Positions 45,778 through 54,729 of a stretch of 64,000 nucleotides of DNA are shown here, piece after piece. Below the pieces are notes generated by a model. The model did not search any database. It was not told where the DNA came from and was given only the letters and a program-made list of their open reading frames with translations. Source of the stretch: Dyadobacter chenwenxiniae. Its GTDB lineage: Bacteria > Bacteroidota > Bacteroidia > Cytophagales > Spirosomataceae. Both the position numbers and the translations under genes were made by a program. The first letter of the stretch is position 1. Each line of letters begins with the position of its first letter. The stretch is taken from assembly GCF_022869785.1 (NCBI RefSeq), contig NZ_CP094997.1, positions 2,046,001 through 2,110,000 on the forward strand, in the 5' to 3' direction.

Positions 45778-46392
45778 TCAGATATAAAATAATTCTTTAT
45801 TCAATTTAGCGACGATGAAGTTGAAATCGTCGGGATTGGAAGCGAAGTCCATTTGGTTTACATCAATTTCGATGATCTTCCCGTGATCATAATGCTTCAC
45901 AAAATCTTCGTAATAATGGTTGAGGGCGACCAGGTAATCTGTTGAAATGTCAGCCTCAAAGTCCCTTCCCCGCTTTTTAATCTGAGAAACGAGCTTAGGA
46001 ATGCCTGCTTTGAGATAAATGAGCAGGTCGGGCTGTGACACTGTCCGGATAATGGACTCGAAAAGCAACAGATAAGTTTGATAGTCCCGCTCTGTCATCA
46101 CACCCGACTCGTGCAGGTTTCTTGCAAAAATGAAAGCGTCCTCGTAAATGGTTCTGTCCTGAATGATCGTGGAGTAAGTGGTTTCACGTATTTTCTGGAC
46201 TTGCGCGAAGCGGTTATTGAGGAAATATATTTGCAGATTAAATGCCCAGCGATCCATATCCTGGTAAAAATCAGCCAGATACGGGTTTCCCTCCACGGCT
46301 TCGTACATCACATCCCATTTGAAATATTCGCCCAGCATCTGGGTCAATGTGGTCTTGCCGGCGCCGATATTTCCAATGATTGCAATGTGCAT
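45778..46392 (-). CDS. Deoxynucleoside kinase (dNK family)
   Basis: 204 residues. The start MHIAIIGNIGAGKTTLTQML contains the P-loop (GNIGAGKTT), and residues about 80-90 carry the DR-type motif in TIIQDRTIYEDAFIFARNLH. The lid region is near ISQIKKRGRDFE. Enzymes of this family phosphorylate deoxyadenosine, deoxyguanosine or deoxycytidine for nucleotide salvage in the cytoplasm. The start codon is the first ATG and the length is normal. It is divergent from trhO. Confidence 0.92.
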   Translation of the reverse strand: MHIAIIGNIGAGKTTLTQMLGEYFKWDVMYEAVEGNPYLADFYQDMDRWAFNLQIYFLNNRFAQVQKIRETTYSTIIQDRTIYEDAFIFARNLHESGVMTERDYQTYLLLFESIIRTVSQPDLLIYLKAGIPKLVSQIKKRGRDFEADISTDYLVALNHYYEDFVKHYDHGKIIEIDVNQMDFASNPDDFNFIVAKLNKELFYI

Positions 46393-46487
46393 AATGTGAG
46401 AAATGTATGGTTAGGAATGCATTGAGTGCGGTAAAAATATAGAAATCATTTTAATTGTTTGCTGATCACAAAGTCCGTTTTTCTGAC

Positions 46488-46518
46488 TTTCGTTAAAGTT
46501 CGTTTCTTCGTATATTTG
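46488..46518 (+). promoter_or_regulatory. Candidate Bacteroidota promoter of trhO
   Basis: TATATTTG at 46511-46518 matches the -7 consensus TAnnTTTG exactly. A TTTC (one base off the -33 TTTG) precedes it with a 19-bp spacer. The start codon lies about 70 bp downstream. Confidence 0.5.
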
Positions 46519-46589
46519 CGCCTGATTTGGAGGCAGGAACTGCGTGGAAGAAATCCTTTCCTCTTTGCAATACATCAAAAAATGCAATA

Positions 46590-47579
46590 ATGAAGCCTTT
46601 TAGGGTAATCTTATATTATTTCTATGCACCCATCGAAGACACGGAAACGTATCGCGATGAGCATCATTTGTTCTGTGTTCAGCACAATCTTTTAGGCAGG
46701 ATTATCATTGCGCCGGAAGGTTTGAACGGAACAGTGTCGGGTACGCCGGAAGATTGTGAAGCATATATGAATTACGTGCGTTCCGACAGTCGGTTTAAAG
46801 ATGTGCAATTCAAAGTGGAGGAGCATGACAAAGTTGCTTTTCAAAAGCTGCACGTTCGGGTTAAGGAGGAAATTGTCAATTCTGATCTGGGGGTCGACCC
46901 TCTGGTCCGCACCGGGAAGCATTTAGAACCGGCTGAATTTAAGCAGATTATTAACGATCCGAATGTTGTTCTGGTGGATATGCGCTCCGATTATGAGCAC
47001 GAGTTAGGCAAATTCAAAGGTGCCATCACTTTTGACATGCACAACCTTCGCGAGCTGCCCGATCACATTCACGAGATCGAGCATTTGAAGGATAAGAAAA
47101 TCGTTACTTATTGCACTGGCGGCATCAAATGCGAAAAAGCAAGTGCTTACCTGCTCGAACAGGGTTTTCAGGATGTGTACCAATTGCATGGCGGCATTAT
47201 CCGTTACGGACTGGAAGAAGGCGGCGAAAATTTTGATGGGAAATGTTACGTTTTTGACAACCGCATTGCTGTCGAAGTCAATAAAGTTAACCCGACCGTT
47301 ATTTCCCGTTGTTATATCTGCAATGAACCATGCGACCGCATGATCAACTGCGCCAATGCGGAATGCAACACGCACGTGCCGGTTTGTCATCAATGCGGTG
47401 AAGATATGGAAGGCGCATGTTCAACCGAATGCAAGGCGCATCCGCATAAGCGCACGTATGATGGAACGGGCTATTATGTGAGCAACAGCAACCATTACCA
47501 CCCATTACAGGGCCTGAAAAGCCAGAAAAAGAACATTAAAAAAATGAAGTTGGCACAAAGGACTGAACCTGCTGAATAA
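46590..47579 (+). CDS. trhO: tRNA uridine(34) hydroxylase, rhodanese-type (TrhO, UPF0176)
   Basis: 329 residues from the ATG at 46590 (MKPFRVILYYFYAPIEDTET), the family's normal start. The N-terminal acylphosphatase-like domain (RIIIAPEGLNGTVSGT) is followed by the rhodanese domain with VLVDMRSDYEHELGKFKGAI and the catalytic Cys in VTYCTGGIKCEKASAYLLEQ. A Cys-rich tail (CYICNEPCDRMINCANAECN, VPVCHQCGEDMEGAC) probably binds zinc. TrhO makes 5-hydroxyuridine at tRNA position 34 using oxygen. The frame is complete. Confidence 0.93.
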   Translation: MKPFRVILYYFYAPIEDTETYRDEHHLFCVQHNLLGRIIIAPEGLNGTVSGTPEDCEAYMNYVRSDSRFKDVQFKVEEHDKVAFQKLHVRVKEEIVNSDLGVDPLVRTGKHLEPAEFKQIINDPNVVLVDMRSDYEHELGKFKGAITFDMHNLRELPDHIHEIEHLKDKKIVTYCTGGIKCEKASAYLLEQGFQDVYQLHGGIIRYGLEEGGENFDGKCYVFDNRIAVEVNKVNPTVISRCYICNEPCDRMINCANAECNTHVPVCHQCGEDMEGACSTECKAHPHKRTYDGTGYYVSNSNHYHPLQGLKSQKKNIKKMKLAQRTEPAE

Positions 47580-47580
47580 G

Positions 47581-48096
47581 TCAGTTCAGTTGCTTTTCCA
47601 GAATATAATCGTTCATCCAGTAAGGACCTATCGGAATGTCCTCTTCGCCGGTCACTGCAAAGCCGTTTTTTTCATAAAAACCCTTTGCTTTGTTGTATCG
47701 GTTCACATTTAAAATGAGTTTTTTGCCCCCGGCCGATTTTACAAAATTTTCAGTTTCGCTAAGCAGAAATTTCCCCGCCCCCGTCCCCTGAGTTGAAGGA
47801 AGTACGTATATTTTCTGTAACTTAAACTTTTCCGGCCCTTCCCGGGATACGGATGCAAATCCTTCGGGCTCTTCGTTGTTCAGCAGGATCAGGAAGGAAT
47901 GCTGCTCAACGGTAAACTGTCGCAGGAGGGACTCGTGAGAATATATTTTTTCAAACATAAAGTCAATTTGCTCTTTCGTAAGTATATCACCATAAGTAGG
48001 TTCCCAGGTTTTTTCCTGGATTGCGATGATGGCCGGGATGTCGCCAACCGTTGCATGTTTTATTGAGAATGAGGGCATATTGCTTAATTTTGACAT
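47581..48096 (-). CDS. GNAT-family N-acetyltransferase
   Basis: 171 residues. The GNAT core is seen in the acetyl-CoA-binding loop (LQKIYVLPSTQGTGAGKFLL, the Q/R-x-x-G-x-G/A type motif) and in ILNVNRYNKAKGFYEKNGFA with the usual end FAVTGEEDIPIG. The stop codon lies one base from the trhO stop on the other strand. The substrate cannot be told from the sequence. An alternative start at the second Met is possible. Confidence 0.88.
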   Translation of the reverse strand: MSKLSNMPSFSIKHATVGDIPAIIAIQEKTWEPTYGDILTKEQIDFMFEKIYSHESLLRQFTVEQHSFLILLNNEEPEGFASVSREGPEKFKLQKIYVLPSTQGTGAGKFLLSETENFVKSAGGKKLILNVNRYNKAKGFYEKNGFAVTGEEDIPIGPYWMNDYILEKQLN

Positions 48097-48201
48097 ATTA
48101 CAGTTACAAATAAATCTTTTTTCAACCTAAAAACCACATATACTTCATTAGCCAGCCCCGACATTGAACCCCCAAAAAGGCTCGCCGATAAGTAGAATTA
48201 T

Positions 48202-48969
48202 ATGAAACCCCTGATTTTAGTTACAAACGACGATGGCATAACGTCCAAAGGAATCCGAACACTGGTAGAAGTAATGCAAACCCTTGGAGAAGTGATCGTT
48301 GTCGCGCCGAACAGCCCGCAATCCGGGATGGGCCACGCAATTACCATTGGCGAACCATTAAGACTTTATTCCACACATATTTTTGAAGGAGTTGTTGAAT
48401 ATGAATGCTCGGGAACGCCAGCTGACTGCGTTAAACTGGCTAAAAACTATGTTCTACAAGATCGGAAACCGGACCTGGTCGTGAGCGGGATCAACCACGG
48501 AAGTAACAGCTCGATCAGCGTGCTTTACTCGGGAACCATGTCGGCGGCCATTGAGGCAGCGATTGAAGGCATTCCGGCAATTGGATTTTCATTGACAGAT
48601 TACCGGGAAGATGCTGATTTTGACCATGCGATCCCTTTTATTAAATCGATTACCGAAGAAGCGCTCAAAACCGGCATACCGAATGGCATCGCATTGAACG
48701 TTAACATTCCGGAGAAGACGGACCTGCCTCTGAAAGGTGTGAAAGTTTGCAGACAGGCGCATGCCAAGTGGCAGGAAAAATTCGATTACCGCGTAGACCC
48801 GAACGGAAGAGGTTACCTGTGGATGGCAGGAGAATTCATCAATTTTGACACCGCAAAAGAAGATACCGATGTCTGGGCGCTGGATAACAATTATATTTCT
48901 GTTGTCCCGTGTCAATATGATCTGACAGCGTATGAGGCGGTTAAGCAGCTTTCGACCTGGGATTTATAA
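48202..48969 (+). CDS. surE: 5'/3'-nucleotidase SurE
   Basis: 255 residues. The start MKPLILVTNDDGITSKGIRT contains the metal-binding NDD motif; SPQSGMGHAIT and VVSGINHGSNSSISVLYSGT are the other active-site segments of SurE. SurE is a metal-dependent phosphatase acting on nucleoside monophosphates in stationary phase and stress. Length and motifs are complete. Confidence 0.95.
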   Translation: MKPLILVTNDDGITSKGIRTLVEVMQTLGEVIVVAPNSPQSGMGHAITIGEPLRLYSTHIFEGVVEYECSGTPADCVKLAKNYVLQDRKPDLVVSGINHGSNSSISVLYSGTMSAAIEAAIEGIPAIGFSLTDYREDADFDHAIPFIKSITEEALKTGIPNGIALNVNIPEKTDLPLKGVKVCRQAHAKWQEKFDYRVDPNGRGYLWMAGEFINFDTAKEDTDVWALDNNYISVVPCQYDLTAYEAVKQLSTWDL

Positions 48970-48984
48970 TTTTAAAATTCAGCT

Positions 48985-50573
48985 ATGGCATTAGTAGGTA
49001 GTTTATTAAAAAAAGGAATTCATATCAGCAACATTGTTGCTAACCGCAGAAAGGCAAGTCTTCACATTCAGCAAAAAAAGACTTTGGCTAAATTGCTCGC
49101 CAAGGCACGTTACACCGAGTTTGGAGAAAAATACAATTTCGACGAGCTGCTATCATCGATTTTGTTCAGTGAAAAGGGTGCCTACTACGAGTTATACAAG
49201 AAAACGGTTCCTGTTTACGACTACAACAAGATATTCAACGAATGGTGGCATCGGTCACTGGAAGGAGAAAAGGACATTTGCTGGCCTGGCCAGATTAAAT
49301 ATTATGCGTTAAGCTCGGGCACTTCCGAGGCTGCGACCAAGCACATTCCGTTACAAAAGCCATGTCCCGGGCGATCCAGAAAACCAGCATTCGCCAGATC
49401 CTTTCGCTCGGACATTATAAGGACCTTCCCAATGATTTGTATGAAAAAGGCTTTTTAATGCTCGCCGGCAGTACAAATCTGAATAACCAGGACAAACATT
49501 TTGAAGGCGATCTGAGCGGCATTACCGCCAAGCAGATTCCCTATTGGTTCAGGCCTTATTACAAACCCGGAGAAAAAATCGCGGCGCAGAAGGACTGGGG
49601 ACTGAAACTGGAGGAAATTACAAAGCAGGCCCACGAGTGGGACATCGGCTTTATTGTGGGCGTTCCGGCATGGATTCAGCTTTTGATGGAAAAGATCATT
49701 GCGCATTATAAGGTCAACACCATTCACGATATCTGGCCCAATTTACAGGTTTTTGCGCACGGCGGCGTTTCTTTTGAGCCTTACAGAAAAGGCTTTGAAA
49801 AACTGCTCGCGCGGCCGCTGATCTACATTAATACTTATCTTGCTTCCGAAGGATTCATAGCCTACCAAACCCGCCCAGGCTCACAAGGCATGGAGCTGGT
49901 TTGTGACAACGGCATTTTCTTTGAATTTATTCCTTTCAACGAAAAGAACTTCGACTCCGAAGGCACATTACTGCCTGATCCTGAGACATTAATGGTCGAT
50001 CAGGTGGAAGAAGGAAAGGAGTATGCATTGCTGCTGTCGACTTGCGCCGGTTCATGGCGTTACCTGATTGGGGACACGGTTAAATTTATTGACAAATCCA
50101 AAGGTGAAATCGTCATCACAGGCCGTACGAAGCATTATTTGAGCCTTTGCGGAGAGCATCTTTCCGTTGACAATATGAACAAAGCGGTGGATCTGGTTTC
50201 TGACGAAATGGGGCTGACAGTGAAAGAATTCACGGTTTGCGGCATTGAATACGGTTCAATGTTTGCGCATCACTGGTATGTAGGTGTTGAGGAAACGGAT
50301 GTGAATGCAGAAGAGCTCAAAACCAAGCTGGATGCTAAATTAGCGGAACTCAATGATGATTATGCCGTTGAAAGGCGCCATGCATTGAAGGAAGTTTTTG
50401 TAACGGTTTTACCTAACAAAGCTTTTTACGACTGGATGAATTCCAAAGGCAAAATGGGCGGTCAGCACAAATTCCCACGTGTTTTCAAAAATTTCTTAAT
50501 GGACGACTGGAAGGGTTTTTTGGAAAAGAATGGTTACATTAAAGATGAGCCTTCCATTAACTCAGGAAATTGA
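48985..50573 (+). pseudogene. GH3 auxin-responsive-promoter-family protein, frameshifted
   Basis: The first frame (from the ATG at 48985) reads to KYYALSSGTSEAATKHIP, the ATP-binding SSGTS motif of the GH3/acyl-adenylate family. The rest continues in another frame as VTKAMSRAIQKTSIRQIL and on to 50573 (YLIGDTVKFIDKSKGEIVIT, GRTKHYLSLCGEHLS). CCGTTACAAAAGCC at 49348 would join the two if it read CCGGTTACAAAAGCC, so one G appears missing. Both halves are otherwise intact with a total of about 529 residues, normal for the bacterial GH3 family of unknown substrate. The stop region overlaps the end of the LysE-type gene by 17 bp. Confidence 0.85.
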
Positions 50574-51171
50574 CATATGCGATCTGGCAGGCGATCAGGA
50601 TAAAAACGACGCCTGTCACTTTATTAAATATCGTGACCACTTTTGGTGTAAAAACGCGTTTTAACCTGTGTGCAAATATTGCAATGCCACATTCTACGAA
50701 AAACACAACCACCACACTCGCTCCGAAAAACATCAGCACCTGATGATAATTATAATGCAGATTGGTGCGGAGATAAGAAGCAATTGTTACCCAGCTGATG
50801 AAATTCACGGGATTAAGGCCATTCAGCAAAAAACCGGTTGTGAAATAATAAAGCAGGTTTCCGAGGCTCGTTTTGGGATACGCAATCTGCGGCTGTCCTT
50901 TGATGATGTTTGTCAGGCCGAGCGCGATGAGGAAAACGACGCCCGCGCCGGCCATCCACTTTTTAAAATCGGGAATGTCGGGCAGTAATGCGGTTCCGTA
51001 AATGGCGAAGAAAACGAAGATAATATCGCACACCAACACGCCGAAAGCGATTTTTACGCCTGTTTTGTAACCATTGTCAACGCTGTTTTGCACCAATGAA
51101 AAAAACACCGTCCCAAAAGTGAGGCATAATGCTATTCCCGTAAGCGTGCCATACAAAAGCGATTCCAGCAT
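50557..51171 (-). CDS. LysE-family membrane exporter
   Basis: 204 residues, about six transmembrane helices. The N-terminal LYGTLTGIALCLTFGTVFFS, with GTVFF in place of the usual GPxxF, and the central GFLLNGLNPVNFISW match the LysE/RhtB group, which exports amino acids or related small molecules through the inner membrane. It follows the NUDIX gene by one base on the same strand, so the two are co-transcribed. Its 3' end overlaps the convergent GH3-family gene. Confidence 0.85.
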   Translation of the reverse strand: MLESLLYGTLTGIALCLTFGTVFFSLVQNSVDNGYKTGVKIAFGVLVCDIIFVFFAIYGTALLPDIPDFKKWMAGAGVVFLIALGLTNIIKGQPQIAYPKTSLGNLLYYFTTGFLLNGLNPVNFISWVTIASYLRTNLHYNYHQVLMFFGASVVVVFFVECGIAIFAHRLKRVFTPKVVTIFNKVTGVVFILIACQIAYVNFLS

Positions 51172-51172
51172 A

Positions 51173-51727
51173 TCAGATTCCCTTCAGTCTGGCAGTCATT
51201 AAGATGGCGCATACGGATAGCGAATCTGTGATTTCGGAACGCATGCACATATCAACGGCTTCCTGCAATGTTACTTTTCGCACTTGCAGATCTTCCGTAT
51301 CCTCGGGTTCCGCGTCCTGCTGGGTGAGTTGCTCGGCGATGAATAAGAAACCTTCTTCATTAGTAGCAGAATTGGAAGTGTGAATGCGAGCGAGTTTGGT
51401 CCATTTTTCAGCCACTAAACCCGTTTCCTCTTTCAATTCACGCTTTGCAGCGTCCAGCGGATCTGCATTCAACGCCCCGCCGCCTTCGGGGATTTCCCAG
51501 GAATATTCCTCAATTGCATAGCGGTATTGGCCTACCAGATAAATGTTGCCCTCTGCATCCAGAGGAATGACGCCGATGGCCTGATTCTTAAACTTAACCA
51601 GCCCATAAATGCCTTTATTTCCCGACGGGTTGATCACATCGCGATGGCTCAGTTCGAGCCATGCATTTTCGTAGACAGTTTCGGTTGAAAGTGTTTTCCA
51701 ATTATTTTCTGTGGTTATAACCCGCAT
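51173..51727 (-). CDS. NUDIX hydrolase (ADP-ribose pyrophosphatase-like)
   Basis: 184 residues. The NUDIX box appears as GGGALNADPLDAAKRELKEE followed by TGLVAEKW, with the catalytic REL-x-EE-x-G intact, though the first half of the box is slightly longer or changed from GxxxxxE. The preceding part (VYENAWLELSHRDVINPSGN, VYLVGQYRYAIEEYSWEIPE-type) is like ADP-ribose pyrophosphatases. It hydrolyses a nucleoside diphosphate derivative in the cytoplasm; ADP-ribose is the likely substrate. It is divergent from the cation transporter with 38 bp between the starts. Confidence 0.88.
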   Translation of the reverse strand: MRVITTENNWKTLSTETVYENAWLELSHRDVINPSGNKGIYGLVKFKNQAIGVIPLDAEGNIYLVGQYRYAIEEYSWEIPEGGGALNADPLDAAKRELKEETGLVAEKWTKLARIHTSNSATNEEGFLFIAEQLTQQDAEPEDTEDLQVRKVTLQEAVDMCMRSEITDSLSVCAILMTARLKGI

Positions 51728-51765
51728 TTTCTTAGTATTTTTGACCTCTGAATTTCAAATCTCAA

Positions 51766-52776
51766 ATGCAAATAAACCAAAATAAGCTTAAACAACGTCT
51801 CATACTGCTGTCTTTTATAGCCAGCATCTTGCTGACGGGTTTGAAATTCTTCGCTTATTATCTCACCTCTTCGAACGCGATCCTGAGCGACGCATTGGAA
51901 TCGATCATCAATGTGATCGCAAGCGGTTTTGCGTTCTACAGCATTTATCTTTCCGCGCAACCCAAGGACAGAAACCATCCTTACGGCCATGGGAAAATAG
52001 AGTTTTTCTCTGCCGGTTTCGAAGGTGCATTAATTATCATTGCTTCACTTTTTATTATCATAGAAGCAGTCAAGCGCATTATGGACCCCGCTCCTATCCA
52101 AAATCTTGCGCAGGGTTCGGTTTTTATAATTTTTACAATTATCGTAAACACTGCCATTGGTTATAAACTGATTACCGAGGGCAAAAAGGTCAACTCGCTG
52201 GCATTGGTGGCTGATGGGCGACATTTGATGACGGATAGCATCAGCAGCCTTGTGCTGATTTTCAGCGTTGGCCTGATCATGCTGACGGGATATGTCTGGA
52301 TAGACAGCGCAGCGTCCCTGTTATTCGGCGTTTTCCTGGCTTACAATGGATTTCTGCTCGTAAGCAAGTCCGTGGCCGGCCTCATGGACGCTGTGGATGA
52401 TGCATTGCTGGAAAAAGTGGTGCAAACATTAAAACAAAATAAAAAGGAAGAATGGATTGACGTGCATAATCTGCGTGTGCAGCAATATGGCTCAGATCTG
52501 CACATCGATTGTCACTTGACGCTTCCCTATTATTGGGAACTTCAAAAAGTGCATGAAACAATTCATAATTTTGAGAATATACTGAAAGCCAGCCATACGG
52601 GAGAAACCGAAATATTCGTTCATGCTGACCCGTGCCTTTATCAATGCTGCTACTTTTGCCGGATAGCGGATTGCCCCGTTCGTCAGCATGCATTTATCAA
52701 AGATATTGACTGGGACGCGGCGAGTCTCGTCAAAAACGAAAAGCTGTATAACGAAGCAAGAATTCATATTCCTTAA
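51766..52776 (+). CDS. Cation diffusion facilitator (CDF) transporter
   Basis: 336 residues. The N-terminal helix with SNAILSDALESIINVIASGF carries the metal-site Asp of helix II; HPYGHGKIEFFSAGFEGALI is the CDF signature, and ALVADGRHLMTDSISSLVLI holds the HxxxD of helix V. A cytoplasmic C-terminal domain follows (EEWIDVHNLRVQQYGSDLHI) with a Cys-rich end (DPCLYQCCYFCRIADCPVRQ) that may bind zinc. It exports Zn2+ or similar divalent ions from the cytoplasm. Confidence 0.93.
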   Translation: MQINQNKLKQRLILLSFIASILLTGLKFFAYYLTSSNAILSDALESIINVIASGFAFYSIYLSAQPKDRNHPYGHGKIEFFSAGFEGALIIIASLFIIIEAVKRIMDPAPIQNLAQGSVFIIFTIIVNTAIGYKLITEGKKVNSLALVADGRHLMTDSISSLVLIFSVGLIMLTGYVWIDSAASLLFGVFLAYNGFLLVSKSVAGLMDAVDDALLEKVVQTLKQNKKEEWIDVHNLRVQQYGSDLHIDCHLTLPYYWELQKVHETIHNFENILKASHTGETEIFVHADPCLYQCCYFCRIADCPVRQHAFIKDIDWDAASLVKNEKLYNEARIHIP

Positions 52777-52803
52777 TAAACATAAATCTAAATTCTAACC
52801 AAA

Positions 52804-53727
52804 ATGTACGTTTCCCGTCGCGATTTCCTTAAAAAAGCTGGTGCTACTGCCTTCGCAGCCACCGCTTTTTCCGACCTTTTGATGGCAGATCCTGCCAAAA
52901 AACTATGGTTTGATATCTCCCTCGCAGAATGGTCTTTACACAAGTCGCTTTTCAAAAAAGAGCTGACTAACCTGGACTTCCCTGCGCTCGCTAAAAAAGA
53001 GTTTGGCATTTCAATCGTTGAGTACGTAAACCAGTTCTTCAAAGACAAAGCAGAAGACAAAACATATCTTAATGATTTGATTCAGAGACAAAAGGACAAC
53101 GGCGTTACCGCTCACCTGATCATGATCGACGGTGAAGGCGGGTTGGGAGAATTGGACGCTGCGGTTCGTAACAAAGCCGTTGAAAATCACTACAGATGGG
53201 TAGAAGCTGCAAAATATCTCGGCTGCAAAACCATCCGCGTAAATGCATTCGGCAAAGGTAGTTTTGAAGAAATCGCGAAGTCCGCAGTGGAAGGACTTGG
53301 CAAACTGGGCGAATTTGCTGCAAAAACAGGCATCAATGTAATCGTTGAAAACCACGGCGGATCTTCCTCCAATGGACAGTGGTTGTCAGGTGTAATGAAG
53401 CAGGTCAATCTGAAAAATGTAGGAACATTGCCTGACTTCGGCAATTTCTGCATCACCAGAAAAGACGGCGGCTGCGCAGAATCGTATGACAGGTATCAGG
53501 GAACAAAAGAATTGATGCCATATGCAAAAGGCGTAAGCGCAAAAACGTACGATTTCGACGAAAAAGGAAACTGCATCGAAACAGACTATACAAAAATCCT
53601 GAAAATCGTAAAGGATGCAGGATTTAAGGGCATTGCAGGAATTGAGTATGAAGGAAGCAAGCTTTCGGAGTATGAAGGGATTAAGGCTACGAAAGCGTTG
53701 TTGGAGCGCGTTGGGCCTACGGTTTGA
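52804..53727 (+). CDS. Tat-exported sugar phosphate isomerase/epimerase-like TIM barrel
   Basis: 307 residues. MYVSRRDFLKKAGATAFAAT is a twin-arginine signal. The mature part is an AP-endonuclease-2-type TIM barrel: WFDISLAEWSLHKSLF, CKTIRVNAFGKGSFEE, INVIVENHGGSSSNGQWLSG (the metal-site Glu and His), VGTLPDFGNFC and GIAGIEYEGSKLSEYEG. Such periplasmic enzymes act in sugar or inositol metabolism in Bacteroidota; the substrate is unknown. The 3' end of this gene (from about 53587) has been copied at least twice into the repeat region that follows. Confidence 0.88.
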   Translation: MYVSRRDFLKKAGATAFAATAFSDLLMADPAKKLWFDISLAEWSLHKSLFKKELTNLDFPALAKKEFGISIVEYVNQFFKDKAEDKTYLNDLIQRQKDNGVTAHLIMIDGEGGLGELDAAVRNKAVENHYRWVEAAKYLGCKTIRVNAFGKGSFEEIAKSAVEGLGKLGEFAAKTGINVIVENHGGSSSNGQWLSGVMKQVNLKNVGTLPDFGNFCITRKDGGCAESYDRYQGTKELMPYAKGVSAKTYDFDEKGNCIETDYTKILKIVKDAGFKGIAGIEYEGSKLSEYEGIKATKALLERVGPTV

Positions 53728-53868
53728 CCCCCAACCCCCTGAAAGGGGGCTTTCGTTGCTGCTGGTGAGATGACAAAGAGGGCTTTTGCATTGTGTGCTT
53801 AGCCCTCTTTTTATACCGGATGTATGCCCGCTAATCGTGATTTCGTTGTTAATAGTAAGATGATATAC

Positions 53869-53942
53869 AAAAATCCTGGAAATCGTAAAGTATGCTGGAT
53901 TTAAGGGAATTGTTGTTGGAGCGCGTTGGGCCTACGGTTTGA
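53869..53942 (+). repeat. Partial copy of the isomerase gene 3' end
   Basis: AAAATCCTGGAAATCGTAAA-GTATGC and GGATTTAAGGGAATTG, then TTGTTGGAGCGCGTTGGGCC-TACGGTTTGA, copy the isomerase coding sequence at 53590-53645 and 53697-53727, with the middle deleted. Confidence 0.75.
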
Positions 53943-54297
53943 CCCCCAACCCCCTGAAAGGGGGCCTTCGTTGCTGCTGGTAAGATGACAGAGAGGGCTT
54001 TGCATTGTGCAAGGTTCTCTTTTTTTATACCGGATGGACGCCCTCGAATCGGGCTTTCGTTGCTGCTGGTAAGATGGCAAAGGGGACTTTGCATTGTGCA
54101 AGGCTCTCTTTTTTCGTAAGGGGTGGATTCCCGCGAATCAGGCTTTCGTTACTGCTGGTAAGATGAAAAAAGAGGACTTTGCACGATGCAAAGTCTTCTT
54201 TTTCATCCCGAATGTACGCCCTCGAAGGGCTTTCGTCGCTGCTAGAAAAATGTAAAGCCCCCTCCCAGGGGGTTCGGGGGTCCTACCAGACCAAGTC

Positions 54298-54383
54298 ACA
54301 TCCCCAAATAACTCAAAAACTCCTTCTTAGTAATCTCCTCCTGAAACTTCCCGCCATAAAACGCCGTCACGGTAGAACTGCCG
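54298..54383 (-). repeat. folE: Partial copy of the folE 3' end
   Basis: About 86 bp starting CACATCCCCAAATAACTCAA match 54731-54816, the last ~29 codons of folE, with one or two substitutions (CTTCTTAG against CTTTTTAG). It lies on the far side of the array from the intact gene and is not expressed as a protein. Confidence 0.85.
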
Positions 54384-54465
54384 GTATGAAGGGAGCAAGC
54401 TTTCTGAGTATGAAGGGATTAAGGCTACGAAGGCGTTGTTGGAGCGCGTTGGGCCTACGGTAGGA
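54384..54465 (+). repeat. Second partial copy of the isomerase gene 3' end
   Basis: GGTATGAAGGGAGCAAGCTT, then AGTATGAAGGGATTAAGGCT and GCGTTGTTGGAGCGCGTTGG match the last ~80 bp of the isomerase gene (from about 53647). It is joined directly to the folE copy at 54383/54384, marking the junction of a tandem duplication. Confidence 0.85.
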
Positions 54466-54729
54466 CCCCCAACCCCCTGAAAGGGGGCTTTCGTTGCTGC
54501 TGGTAAGATGACAAAGAGGACTTTGCATTGTGCAAGGTCCTCTTTTTTCATACCCGATGGACGCCCGCGAATCGGGCTTTCGTTGCTGCTGGTAAGATGA
54601 CAAAGAGGACTTCGCACTGTGCAAAGTCCTCTTTTTTCATCCCGAATGTACACCCTCGAAGGCCTTTCGTCGCTGCTACCAAAATGTAAAGCCCCGTCCC
54701 AGGGGGTTCGGGGGTCCTACCAGCCCAGG

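Larger units (their letters stand above)
53751..54729 (+). repeat. Hairpin repeat array (units of about 88 bp) between convergent genes
   Basis: Units start at TTTCGTTGCTGCTGG-like sequences at about 53751, 53966, 54055, 54144, 54231 and again at 54489, 54578 and 54665, with an 87-89-bp period. A full unit has AAAGAGGACTTTGCA pairing with TGCAAAGTCCTCTTT-like sequence followed by a T run (a terminator-like hairpin on the plus strand), then a second small hairpin (GCCCGCGAATCGGGC type). At 54231 and 54665 the unit instead ends in a GC-rich part (CCCCCTCCCAGGGGGTTCGG). Each block is preceded by CCCCCAACCCCCTGAAAGGG. No unit is coding: the period is not a multiple of three. Confidence 0.85.

Noticed and set aside
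53751..54729. CRISPR array
   Set aside because: The units are near-identical over their whole length with no unique spacers, and no cas genes are present.
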